From UPXZ01 sp964498765 (lineage in GTDB: Bacteria > Bacteroidota > Bacteroidia > Bacteroidales > Paludibacteraceae): a stretch of 64,000 bases of DNA. The position numbers and the translations under genes were made by a program. The DNA is taken from contig CAZCIU010000003.1 in NCBI GenBank assembly GCA_964498765.1, positions 30,276 through 94,275 of the forward strand, in the 5' to 3' direction. Below, piece after piece: positions 50,070-58,205 of this stretch (within the stretch, counting starts at the first letter, position 1; every line of letters starts with the position of its first letter). The notes beneath the pieces were generated by a model that was not told the origin of the DNA, did no database searches, and saw only the letters and a program-made list of their open reading frames with translations.

Positions 50070-50085
50070 CTAAAATTTCATATTT

Positions 50086-50688
50086 ATGGAAAAGCAAAAT
50101 GAAGATTTAAAAGCCATTCGCGAAATGATGGAGAAGTCCACCAAGTTTTTGACATTAAGTGGATTGTCCGGTGTTTCTGCAGGGATTATTGCCTTGCTCG
50201 GAGCAATTTTCGCACATTTTTACATGGCAAAAAACATCATAAACAACCCAAACTATTCACTGAAAGATTTACTGGTTTTGGTATTTGTGTCATTAGCTGT
50301 ACTATTACTTTCATTTGTAGCAGCAGCCTATTTTTCAGCTAAAAATGCCAAAAAGAAAAACCAAAAATTGGTCAAAAAAGCGACTCTTTATTCTTTGTAT
50401 AATCTGGCAATTCCGCTTACTGTTGGCGGAGTTTTGAGTTTTATCATGTTGCTTCGTGGAAATTACGAATTTATTGCCGCAACTACGCTTATTTTCTATG
50501 GGTTATCACTTGTAAATGCTTCAAAATATACATTCGAAGAAGTTCATTATCTGGGAATTACAGAAATCATCATTGGAATTTTAGCCGCAATTTTTATAAG
50601 TCATGGTTTGCTGTTCTGGACACTCGGATTTGGTGTGTGCCACATACTTTACGGTTTGATTATGTACAATAAATACGATAGAAAATAG
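50086..50688 (+). CDS. Six-helix membrane protein paired with a winged-helix regulator
   Basis: A 200-residue protein with a charged N-terminus and six hydrophobic segments (about 19-45, 63-85, 103-122, 128-146, 152-173 and 175-194). A lysine-rich loop (AKNAKKKNQKLVKK) follows helix 2. I do not recognise a named family. The regulator gene starts 1 bp after its stop codon, an arrangement common in Bacteroidetes in which a small HTH protein controls a membrane partner. An exporter or sensor role is only inferred. Confidence 0.75.
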   Translation: MEKQNEDLKAIREMMEKSTKFLTLSGLSGVSAGIIALLGAIFAHFYMAKNIINNPNYSLKDLLVLVFVSLAVLLLSFVAAAYFSAKNAKKKNQKLVKKATLYSLYNLAIPLTVGGVLSFIMLLRGNYEFIAATTLIFYGLSLVNASKYTFEEVHYLGITEIIIGILAAIFISHGLLFWTLGFGVCHILYGLIMYNKYDRK

Positions 50689-50689
50689 G

Positions 50690-50980
50690 ATGTCAAACAT
50701 TATTTCTGAATTGAATAAAGCATTTGAAAGCAGGATCAGGCTGGGAATAATGTCGGTTCTGATGGTGAATGATTCTGTCGATTTTAACACGCTGAAAGAC
50801 TTATTGGAATTGACAGACGGCAATTTGGCAAGCCACATCAAAGCACTAGAAAACCTGGAATACTTGACAACCAAGAAACAATTTATCGGCAGAAAACCAA
50901 ATACAAATTATCAAATAACCGAACTTGGAAGAGAGAGTTTCCAAAAACATTTGGATGCACTGGTTAATCTTATCGGTTAA
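50690..50980 (+). CDS. Winged-helix transcriptional regulator (HTH_34 type)
   Basis: A 96-residue, single-domain winged helix. LNKAFESRIRLGIMSVLMVN is helix 1, and FNTLKDLLELTDGNLASHIKALENLEYL holds the recognition helix (ends given: FNTLKDLLELT and SHIKALENL). KKQFIGRKPNTNYQITELGR forms the wing, and a final helix allows dimerisation. The pattern is close to the small MarR/ArsR-like regulators of PF13601. It probably binds the ACTTTG-N5-CAAAGT palindrome found before its own operon and again before the radical SAM gene. No ligand-binding domain is visible. Confidence 0.88.
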   Translation: MSNIISELNKAFESRIRLGIMSVLMVNDSVDFNTLKDLLELTDGNLASHIKALENLEYLTTKKQFIGRKPNTNYQITELGRESFQKHLDALVNLIG

Positions 50981-50995
50981 TTTTTTTACACACTT

Positions 50996-51017
50996 ACTTT
51001 GAAATTCAAAGTACTTT
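50996..51017 (+). promoter_or_regulatory. Second copy of the operator-like palindrome, before the radical SAM gene
   Basis: ACTTTG-AAATT-CAAAGT followed by ACTTT, identical to 50048-50069 at 21 of 22 positions. It lies 23 bp before the TTG start of the radical SAM gene and 15 bp after the regulator's stop codon. Confidence 0.6.
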
Positions 51018-51040
51018 TATAATTAATAAATTCAAAAATC

Positions 51041-52465
51041 TTGAAAGTTAAACTCATTTTACCGGCATTGAAGGAAGCAGAAAGTCCATTCTGGCGACCT
51101 ATTAAGTATTCTTTATTTCCACCCATCGGATTAGCAACTTTGGCAGCTTATCTTTCTGAAGATGATGAAGTTGAGTTGATTGATCAGCATGTAGAAAAAT
51201 TAAATTTGGACGACACACCGGATATGGTTTTGATAGAAGTTTACATCACGAATGCTTTCAGAGCCTACGAAATAGCCGATCATTATCGAAGCCGAGGGAG
51301 CTACGTTCTACTTGGTGGATTACACGTGACTTCGCTGCCGGAAGAAGCAGCAGCTCATGTAGACACCATTTTTATTGGTCCCGGAGAAGATACATTTCCG
51401 AAATTTCTAGAGGATTTCAAGCGAGGAATGCAATTGAAAGTGTACAAATCCTCCACTCGCACGCTGCACGAAGCACCGCCTATTCGCCGGGATTTGATCA
51501 AACGTGAACTTTATCTCGTCCCAAATTCGCTCGTAGTTTCGCGAGGTTGTCCACATCACTGCAATTTTTGCTACAAAGATTCATTTTTTCAAGGCGGAAA
51601 AAGCTTTTACACGCAATTGGTTGATGATGCTTTAACTGAAATTGAGCGATTGCCGGGCAAGCATCTTTATTTTCTGGATGATCATTTGCTGGGGAGTCCG
51701 AAGTTTGCACGCGAACTTTTTGAAGGTATGAAAGGGATGAACCGCGTATTTCAGTCGGCAGCAACTGTCGAATCAATTCTCGAAGGAGATTTAATTGAAA
51801 AGGCTGCGGAAGCTGGATTGCGAAGCGTTTTTGTGGGTTTTGAAACTTTATCGCCAGACAATCTGAAAAGCAGTAATAAAAATCATAATTTGGGCAAAAA
51901 TTACGAAAAAGCCATCAAGCGACTGCACGATTTGGGGATTATGATAAATGGAAGTTTTGTTTTTGGGCTTGATGACGATGATAAGGATGTGTTCAAACGA
52001 ACGGTAAACTGGGGTGTAGAAAATTCGATTACGACTTCTACTTACCACATTCTGACGCCCTATCCCGGCACCAAATTATTTGAAAATATGGAAAACGAAG
52101 GCAGAATTATCAGCCGAAACTGGGATTTGTACGATACGCGACACGTGGTTTATAAAACAAAAAATCTTACAGCCGAAGAACTCGAAAACGGTTATTTGCA
52201 AGCTTATAAAGATTTTTACAGTTGGTCCAATATCTTCAAATCATCATTTAATCACGAATCGGACATCCACAAACTAAAACATCTATTTTACACCGGCGGT
52301 TGGAAAAAATTTGAGCCGCTTTGGAACCTGATAATTAAAACAAAACACCTCAACAATATGCTTCCGCTTTTGGAAGCAATTCTGACAAAAATTAAAAGCA
52401 GCGATTTGACAACCGAAATAAAATCAATTGAAAGCACTGATTTTATGACAAAAGCTGTCAGCTAA
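51041..52465 (+). CDS. B12-binding domain radical SAM protein
   Basis: A 474-residue protein. The N-terminal third (about 1-150) is a cobalamin-binding-like Rossmann domain: SLFPPIGLATLAAYLSEDDE, IDQHVEKLN, VLLGGLHVTSLPEEA and IFIGPGEDTFPKF. The radical SAM core has the cluster motif in SRGCPHHCNFCYKD (CxxxCxxC, about 169, 173 and 176), and later GFETLSPDNLKSSNK and SFVFGLDDDD. Class B enzymes of this build carry out methylations or ring rearrangements (HpnP, BchE and others). The substrate is unknown. The start is a TTG with no ATG nearby. It probably belongs to the regulon of the winged-helix protein upstream. Confidence 0.88.
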   Translation: MKVKLILPALKEAESPFWRPIKYSLFPPIGLATLAAYLSEDDEVELIDQHVEKLNLDDTPDMVLIEVYITNAFRAYEIADHYRSRGSYVLLGGLHVTSLPEEAAAHVDTIFIGPGEDTFPKFLEDFKRGMQLKVYKSSTRTLHEAPPIRRDLIKRELYLVPNSLVVSRGCPHHCNFCYKDSFFQGGKSFYTQLVDDALTEIERLPGKHLYFLDDHLLGSPKFARELFEGMKGMNRVFQSAATVESILEGDLIEKAAEAGLRSVFVGFETLSPDNLKSSNKNHNLGKNYEKAIKRLHDLGIMINGSFVFGLDDDDKDVFKRTVNWGVENSITTSTYHILTPYPGTKLFENMENEGRIISRNWDLYDTRHVVYKTKNLTAEELENGYLQAYKDFYSWSNIFKSSFNHESDIHKLKHLFYTGGWKKFEPLWNLIIKTKHLNNMLPLLEAILTKIKSSDLTTEIKSIESTDFMTKAVS

Positions 52466-52489
52466 TAAACTAGTAACTTATTAAATTAC

Positions 52490-52675
52490 ATGATTATGAA
52501 AAACTTCAAAACCACACAATTAGTTCTTATTAAAATATTGATAATCAGCGCATTTATCACTATAATAATAATTCCAGGAACAGTATTTCAGAGCCTGATT
52601 GCGGAACATCAAGAAAAACAAAAAGAAGAAGCTCATTCAAAATCAAATATAGAATTAGCTTCCTTTGAAAAGTAA
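52490..52675 (+). CDS. Small single-helix membrane protein, unknown function
   Basis: A 61-residue frame with one hydrophobic segment (about 11-32) and a charged Glu/Lys-rich tail (EHQEKQKEEAHSK). The ATG at 52490 or the one at 52496 could serve. It starts 24 bp after the radical SAM gene and is followed at once by a terminator, which supports it as the last gene of that transcript. Confidence 0.5.
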   Translation: MIMKNFKTTQLVLIKILIISAFITIIIIPGTVFQSLIAEHQEKQKEEAHSKSNIELASFEK

Positions 52676-52683
52676 TCAGATAA

Positions 52684-52715
52684 AAAAATCAGAACTTTTT
52701 CAAGTTCTGATTTTT
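52684..52715. terminator. Bidirectional terminator
   Basis: A perfect 14-bp stem (AAAAATCAGAACTT / AAGTTCTGATTTTT) with a 4-nt loop. It ends the plus-strand radical SAM transcript and the minus-strand ABC transporter transcript. Confidence 0.88.
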
Positions 52716-52719
52716 CTAT

Positions 52720-54054
52720 TTATTTCACTCTCACCCACTTCCAAAGTTCTTTCCAGCTCACTTTTTTGCCGTACATCAAAATTCCGATTCGGTAAATTTT
52801 TCCGGCAAACCAGGTTGAAGCTACAAACGAGCCGATAAGAATGCCCAATGAAAGCAGAATTTGCCACGTCGGTACATCATAAGGAACACGTGCCATCATC
52901 ACTACCGGCGATGTGAATGGAATTATCGAGCCCCAAAACGCCAAGGCACTATCGGGACTTTGGGCTGCATAAATGCCGATAAAAATGGCAAAAATAATAG
53001 GCAGCGTAACAGGCATTGAGAACTGCTGCGTGTCGGTTTCATTGTCCACCGCCGAACCAATAGCTGCAAAAAGCGATGCATACAATAAATATCCGCCTAT
53101 AAAATAAAGGAAAAACAGCACGGCAACTTTCACAAAATCAAAGCCGGAAAGCATCGAAAAAACTTTATTAACCATCTGTGAAGTATCTGCATCAGCAGTC
53201 GCTGCTTGTCCCATTCGCATGGTTTCGGGCATTGTGTTAGCCGAAAAATCCGGTCCAAAAATAGCAGTTCCGATACTGCTCAAAATCAAAGTAAACACAA
53301 TCCAGATGCTGAATTGCGTCAATCCGACCAAAGCAATTCCAATGATTTTTCCCATCATCAGTTCGAAAGGTTTTACCGACGAAATAATCACTTCCACGAT
53401 GCGACTTGTTTTTTCCTGCAACACGCCGGACATCACTTGCGAACCGTAACTCATAATGAAAATGTAAATCAAAAACGCCGCAACCATCCCGATTATCAAT
53501 GCCATTTCGGCTGAACCTTCAGTTTCATTGCCAGAACTGTCCCATTTTATTGTGGAAATATTCACGTTGGATTTGGATTGCTCAATTTTTTCCTTCAAAT
53601 TCTCGATATTGTACGATGCCAGTTTTTCATCACGAACATACTCGTTGAGCTTGCTCGTAATGTAGGTTTTCAGTTCCATATTGATTTGTTTGTCGGAATA
53701 AATCGTTACCGCATTGGGATTTTTAACCAAATCATCGGAGATATAAAGTACCGCAGTCAGTTCGCTATTTCGCTTCGATTTTGTGTCAGATTGCTCTTTT
53801 CGCACGGTTTCGATCGGTGCGTCCGAAAAAATAAAGGTGTATTGGTCGTTGCTTTTCAGTATGTTATGCGCCGTTTTGGTTTTATCTACCACCACCACAT
53901 TTTTGATTGTGTCGTCCTTCAGTGTAGTAATCCACATCGGCAAAATAATCATTGCCGCCATAAAAATCGGCGTCAGAAAGGTGAGTAATAAAAACGATTT
54001 TTTCATTACTCGTGAGCTATATTCTCGCTGGATAATAATTCCTATTTTACTCAT
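52720..54054 (-). CDS. ABC-2 type transporter permease (NatB-like)
   Basis: A 444-residue permease. A first helix (about 18-42) is followed by a large extracytoplasmic domain (about 45-180) and then five or six helices from about 185 to 430. MALIIGMVAAFLIYIFIMSYGSQVMSGVLQEKTSRIVEVIISSVKP (ends given: MALIIGMVA and EVIISSVKP) is the core signature of the NatB/DUF-type ABC-2 permeases. Relatives export sodium, antibiotics or other compounds; the cargo is unknown. The ATPase gene lies 54 bp upstream on the same strand. Confidence 0.87.
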   Translation of the reverse strand: MSKIGIIIQREYSSRVMKKSFLLLTFLTPIFMAAMIILPMWITTLKDDTIKNVVVVDKTKTAHNILKSNDQYTFIFSDAPIETVRKEQSDTKSKRNSELTAVLYISDDLVKNPNAVTIYSDKQINMELKTYITSKLNEYVRDEKLASYNIENLKEKIEQSKSNVNISTIKWDSSGNETEGSAEMALIIGMVAAFLIYIFIMSYGSQVMSGVLQEKTSRIVEVIISSVKPFELMMGKIIGIALVGLTQFSIWIVFTLILSSIGTAIFGPDFSANTMPETMRMGQAATADADTSQMVNKVFSMLSGFDFVKVAVLFFLYFIGGYLLYASLFAAIGSAVDNETDTQQFSMPVTLPIIFAIFIGIYAAQSPDSALAFWGSIIPFTSPVVMMARVPYDVPTWQILLSLGILIGSFVASTWFAGKIYRIGILMYGKKVSWKELWKWVRVK

Positions 54055-54108
54055 TTTTCAGTTAATCAGTTGATTGTAAAAGTGATTTAATTTATTGATT
54101 TACACTCA

Positions 54109-55005
54109 TTAAGATTTCGTTACCGTTCGGATAAAAATATCATTCATTGTCGGCAATAATTCTTCGAAAGTATAAATTTGAGTTTGAGAAATTATTTCCT
54201 GTAAAATCTCGTTGTTAGTTTTTCCGTTCGTTTTTTTCAGCGTAATTTCAAACACACCGTTTTTCTCATTTTGAGAAAAAATATCACAGCTGCTCAAAGA
54301 AACAGCATCAGCAGTTTTCACAAATAAGCTATCTGATGCGTGTGAAGCTCGGATTTCGGCCACATTTCCCTGAAGTACGATTTTGGATTTATTGACCAAC
54401 GAGATATTTTCGCAAAGTTCCTCTACCGAATCCATATTGTGTGTAGAAAAAATAATCGTGGCACCTTGGTCGCGAAGTTCGAGAATTTCCCGCTTTAGCA
54501 AATCGGCATTAACCGGGTCAAAACCACTGAACGGCTCATCAAAAATCAGCAAATCAGGCTTATGCAAAATCGTTGTGATAAATTGCACTTTCTGCGCCAT
54601 TCCCTTGGAAAGTTCCTCTACTTTTTTGTTCCACCAATCTTCGATTTGAAATTTCTCAAACCAAAATTTCAGTTCTTTAAGCGCATCAGCCTTGCTCATT
54701 CCTTTCAGTCGAGCCAGATATACCGCTTGCTCACCAACTTTCATTTTTTTGTAAAGTCCGCGCTCTTCAGGCAAATAGCCGATGTTTCGAACATGATCCG
54801 GTGTGAGTTTTTCTCCGTTGAGCAAAACTTCACCGCTGTCAGGAGCAGTTATGCAATTTATTATACGTATCAGCGTAGTTTTTCCGGCACCGTTTGGTCC
54901 AAGAAGTCCGTAAACACTTCCTTTCGGGATATCCAAACTCACGCCGTCAAGCGCACGATGTCCGGAATATTGTTTTACGACGTTATTTATTTCTAAAAAT
55001 TTCAA
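54109..55005 (-). CDS. ABC transporter ATP-binding protein (NatA-like)
   Basis: A 298-residue ATPase. Walker A GPNGAGKTTLIRI lies at about 35-47, the Q-loop region reads IGYLPEERGLYKKM, the signature LSKGMAQKVQF lies near 137, and Walker B with the catalytic Glu is LLIFDEPFSGFDP (about 155-167). The H-loop is in IIFSTHNMDSVEEL. A C-terminal extension (about 215-298) matches the DUF4162-type domain common in exporters of this class. It pairs with the permease immediately downstream. Confidence 0.92.
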   Translation of the reverse strand: MKFLEINNVVKQYSGHRALDGVSLDIPKGSVYGLLGPNGAGKTTLIRIINCITAPDSGEVLLNGEKLTPDHVRNIGYLPEERGLYKKMKVGEQAVYLARLKGMSKADALKELKFWFEKFQIEDWWNKKVEELSKGMAQKVQFITTILHKPDLLIFDEPFSGFDPVNADLLKREILELRDQGATIIFSTHNMDSVEELCENISLVNKSKIVLQGNVAEIRASHASDSLFVKTADAVSLSSCDIFSQNEKNGVFEITLKKTNGKTNNEILQEIISQTQIYTFEELLPTMNDIFIRTVTKS

Positions 55006-55135
55006 TGTTGTTAATTGGGTTGTTATTGAGTTATTGAGTTATTAAGTTATTAAGTTTGGTGTTTTTGGAAAAGTCTTTTATCTAAAAATCGGGTATTTGA
55101 TTGTCTTGTTTCTTATGGTCTTGTTTCTAAAAAAT

Positions 55136-55825
55136 CTATATTTTTCCTTCATCAGCAAAGCTGTAATATTTTTGTCCTGCAACGATAATATGATCTAAAA
55201 ATCGTATTCCTATCGTTTCACATCCAAGTTTGATTTTCTGCGTGATTGCTAAATCTTCTCTGCTCGGATAGCATTCACCTGAAGGATGATTGTGTGCTAC
55301 AGCAATTGCGTGAGCCGATTTCAGCAGGCTATTTCGAAGTAACATCGGCACATCTACAACCGTTTGACGCATTCCGCCTTTGGTCAGATTTTCTGTTTCC
55401 ATCACTTTATTAGCACCGTTGAGATATACAATGTGAAATTCCTCGTGGTTCAAATCTTCTAATTTTGGACCGAAAAGTTCGAACAAATCGCTGCTTTCAG
55501 TTATTTTTTCACGATTGATAACTTCAGTTACTCGTCGTCTTTTTCCTATTTCAAGTGCAGATATTAAGCTTAATGATTTTGCTTCGCCAATGCCTTTATA
55601 TTTCTGTAAATCCGAAATCGAAAGTCGAGCCAATTCATTCAAACTATTATGATTGTCATTCAAAATCCGGCGACAAAGCTCTACTGCAGTTTCATTATTA
55701 TTGCCGGAACCAATCAAAATTGCCAAAAGTTCCGCATCCGAAAGAGCCGTCGCACCTTTCATCATCAATTTCTCACGCGGTCGGTCATCCTCCGCCCATT
55801 CTGTTATTGTCAATCGTTTTGCCAT
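55136..55825 (-). CDS. radC: RadC family JAB/MPN domain protein
   Basis: A 229-residue protein. The N-terminal helix-hairpin-helix-like part (about 1-85) contains LSDAELLAILIGSGN and LQKYKGIGEAKSLSL. The C-terminal JAMM metalloprotease-like fold carries VAHNHPSGECYPSREDL (about 173-189), the HxH...D zinc motif. Despite its name, a role in DNA repair is not supported by later work; the biochemical role remains unknown. It lies between the ABC transporter and the LOG-family gene, all on the minus strand. Confidence 0.92.
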   Translation of the reverse strand: MAKRLTITEWAEDDRPREKLMMKGATALSDAELLAILIGSGNNNETAVELCRRILNDNHNSLNELARLSISDLQKYKGIGEAKSLSLISALEIGKRRRVTEVINREKITESSDLFELFGPKLEDLNHEEFHIVYLNGANKVMETENLTKGGMRQTVVDVPMLLRNSLLKSAHAIAVAHNHPSGECYPSREDLAITQKIKLGCETIGIRFLDHIIVAGQKYYSFADEGKI

Positions 55826-55870
55826 AGTGTTAAAAGTTGGAAGCTCGAAGACTGAAGCTCGAAGAAAATT

Positions 55871-56989
55871 CTACGAATTAGTTTCTCGATTACTCGCATT
55901 CTCCAAATGTTCAATAACTTCGTCTATTTCATCATAAATTGCCAAATCAATTTTATTCAATTTTTCATGCTCAATCAGTGATTTTATCAACGGATAAATA
56001 GGATAATCTTCTGTCCAGTATCGTTTGCACAGAAAAACCATCGGACTGGCAAAACCGTAACTTTCATAATGATTTTGAGCCAAATCCATAAATATTTCCT
56101 GCATCGTTCCGGCACTTCCGGGCGAGAAAATTACGCCGCCTTTTGCAATTGCCAGCAAGCCTTCCTCACGCAGACTATTCTCAAAAAACTTGGCAATATG
56201 TGTGGCAAATGGCGTAGAAAGTTCGTGTCCATAAAGCCAGGTTGGGATGCCAAGGCTATAAAATGCAGTTTCCGGATATTTTTCCAAAACTTGATAGGAA
56301 GTTTTCAACCAATCCGGATGAGCGTAAATCGGTGCAGGTTTCAACATATTTACCGCATCTTCAAGTTCTGCATCCGTTTTTCCGGCAAACCAAGCTCCCA
56401 CGTGTGTCGCCTCCATCGCTCCGGGACCGCCTCCCGAAGTCATCAAATAGCCTTTTTCGGTAAGAATTTTGGATAATTTGGCTGTTTGCAAGTACAATTC
56501 ATCATCTCGGCGAAGTTTGTGACCGCCCATAATGGCAAGCACTTTTCGTTCGTCATAAGAAGACAAAAATTCGTGTTTTGCATCATAAATTGAATGGTCG
56601 TGCAGCGAACGAGCCAAAGTTTCTTTGATGTCGCGCGTTTCCGAACCGCCCATTTTTTTATAGTAGTCGTAAACGATTTTATCCAGCGTTTTGAGGTAAG
56701 TTTCCGGCTTACGATAATCGTAATCGTTGTAAAGTTTTTCTTTGTTGTAAAGCCCAGAAGGATAAATACTAAACGGTACTTTCAAAAGCGGAAAAATATA
56801 ATTATTCTCTTGTAAATAACTGCTCAATTCGCTTGACATTGCACAATCCAAAAACAAACATCCACTAACCGGAATGGATAAAATTCGTTCTTCTACCTCA
56901 TTCAAATCCAAACTTTGAAAAGCCAATTTCGACAATTTTTCACGTTTTACTACCTGCTGTAAAGCTTCTTGAGTTTTTATTTTTCGCAT
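55871..56989 (-). CDS. LOG-family Rossmann nucleotide-binding protein
   Basis: A 372-residue protein. The family motifs are LAIMGGHKLRRDDELY (about 143-158), MTSGGGPGAMEATHVGAW (about 178-195), and SPGSAGTMQEIFMDLAQ (about 288-304) in place of the usual PGGxGTxxE. The altered loop and the long N-terminus (about 140 residues) separate it from the short LOG phosphoribohydrolases, which release cytokinin-like bases from nucleotides. A nucleotide hydrolase is likely, but the substrate is unknown. Confidence 0.82.
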   Translation of the reverse strand: MRKIKTQEALQQVVKREKLSKLAFQSLDLNEVEERILSIPVSGCLFLDCAMSSELSSYLQENNYIFPLLKVPFSIYPSGLYNKEKLYNDYDYRKPETYLKTLDKIVYDYYKKMGGSETRDIKETLARSLHDHSIYDAKHEFLSSYDERKVLAIMGGHKLRRDDELYLQTAKLSKILTEKGYLMTSGGGPGAMEATHVGAWFAGKTDAELEDAVNMLKPAPIYAHPDWLKTSYQVLEKYPETAFYSLGIPTWLYGHELSTPFATHIAKFFENSLREEGLLAIAKGGVIFSPGSAGTMQEIFMDLAQNHYESYGFASPMVFLCKRYWTEDYPIYPLIKSLIEHEKLNKIDLAIYDEIDEVIEHLENASNRETNS

Positions 56990-57099
56990 AATATTTAGAT
57001 TTTTAGAACCAAGACTTTAAGATATCAGACATATTATATAAATACAATTCAACTAATCAACTATTTTACAAATTAACCTTTCAACAGATCAACAACCAA

Positions 57100-58107
57100 T
57101 CAATATCCTGATTTTTGAAGCATCTTCTGGTAATTATTCATTTGCATTAATCCTAGCAAACTTACATTTTTATTTTTATTCATATAGCTTTCCACAATTC
57201 TAAAACCAATCCACTCGCCAAGTCGACCGGGCGATTCGTGTGAAATTGGCGTTGTAAACGGTGCTTCCTGCATATATTTTCTAATCAATTGCTGGTCGGA
57301 TGAAAATAAATCCTTCTGTGCCACCATTGTTTTCCAGATTTCCTTTTCGTTTGTTTCTGCCCATTTTCCTTGCTCTTCAGAATATCCGATGATTTCGTTG
57401 AACGATCTTGGTAAAAAAGTAGAAAGTAAATACAAGCCTTTTCCTCGAAAAAGCATATTTTCGAGCAAGCGATTTTGCTGTGCATCAAAGCTAAAATTAC
57501 TGAAAATCACTGCAGAAACTATGTCAATCGGCAATCGCTCGGAAGCCATATTTGGTAGCATATAATCATAAACAAGCTCTTTGTACGGTTCAAAATCCAC
57601 ACCCAGATAAAAATCCGTACCAACTCCAAATATGCCCCGGTTTTGGTTCATAATCATTGGCACATTCAGTCCGGAAACATAAAAATACAGCTCCGGCAAA
57701 GTCAAATTCGGGAAATAATGTCGGATATAAGTGAAAGCGTCCGAAACATCATTTTCAACCGAACTAACATCGGAATGCACTTTCAGCACTTTCTGATTTA
57801 CTTCTTTTACCAAAGGATAATTCACAAAATCACTCAAAATCTTACCCATACTATCTCGGTCATTAACCACAGAATTAGTCATATTTTCGAGAAACAAAGG
57901 CAGAAATTCCGGATATTTTTGCAATAAACCATCCACAGAAGCCGACAAATTCAACGTATCCAACTGAATTAAATCAAAATCAAATCGCTTGATTTTCACT
58001 TCTACTCTATTTTCATTTGTATCAATTTGAAATCTGTTTTGCTTTCCACAGGAAAACAAAAACACAGAAACCAACAACACAAGAATATATTTATAAGGAA
58101 TGTTCAT
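57100..58107 (-). CDS. gldB: GldB-like gliding motility lipoprotein
   Basis: A 335-residue lipoprotein with lipobox LFSC (Cys20). The ATG at 58107 is chosen because a longer frame would begin in the yidC terminator. The mature protein has VEVKIKRFDFDLIQLDTLNL near the start, YPEFLPLFLENM, GVDFYLG-type segments (FGVGTDFYLGVDFEPYK) and SPGRLGEWIGFRIVESYM at the C-terminus. This is the pattern of GldB proteins, required for gliding in Flavobacterium but also kept in non-gliding Bacteroidetes. The peptidase-like fold has been suggested, but the function is open. Confidence 0.8.
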   Translation of the reverse strand: MNIPYKYILVLLVSVFLFSCGKQNRFQIDTNENRVEVKIKRFDFDLIQLDTLNLSASVDGLLQKYPEFLPLFLENMTNSVVNDRDSMGKILSDFVNYPLVKEVNQKVLKVHSDVSSVENDVSDAFTYIRHYFPNLTLPELYFYVSGLNVPMIMNQNRGIFGVGTDFYLGVDFEPYKELVYDYMLPNMASERLPIDIVSAVIFSNFSFDAQQNRLLENMLFRGKGLYLLSTFLPRSFNEIIGYSEEQGKWAETNEKEIWKTMVAQKDLFSSDQQLIRKYMQEAPFTTPISHESPGRLGEWIGFRIVESYMNKNKNVSLLGLMQMNNYQKMLQKSGY

Positions 58108-58125
58108 TATAATTTTCACAAAAAA

Positions 58126-58177
58126 ATCCGTAAAGAAACACAAAGTTAAAAAATTTTCCTTGTGTAGCTTTACGGAT
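58126..58177 (-). terminator. yidC: Intrinsic terminator after yidC
   Basis: ATCCGTAAAG (58126-58135) and CTTTACGGAT (58168-58177) form a 10-bp stem, with a partly paired loop and a T run on the minus strand. A TAACTTTG-like -7 element for the gldB-like gene lies in the loop (58141-58148, minus strand). Confidence 0.7.
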
Positions 58178-58205
58178 AAAGTATTTTTAAGCAATTTCTT
58201 ACGCT

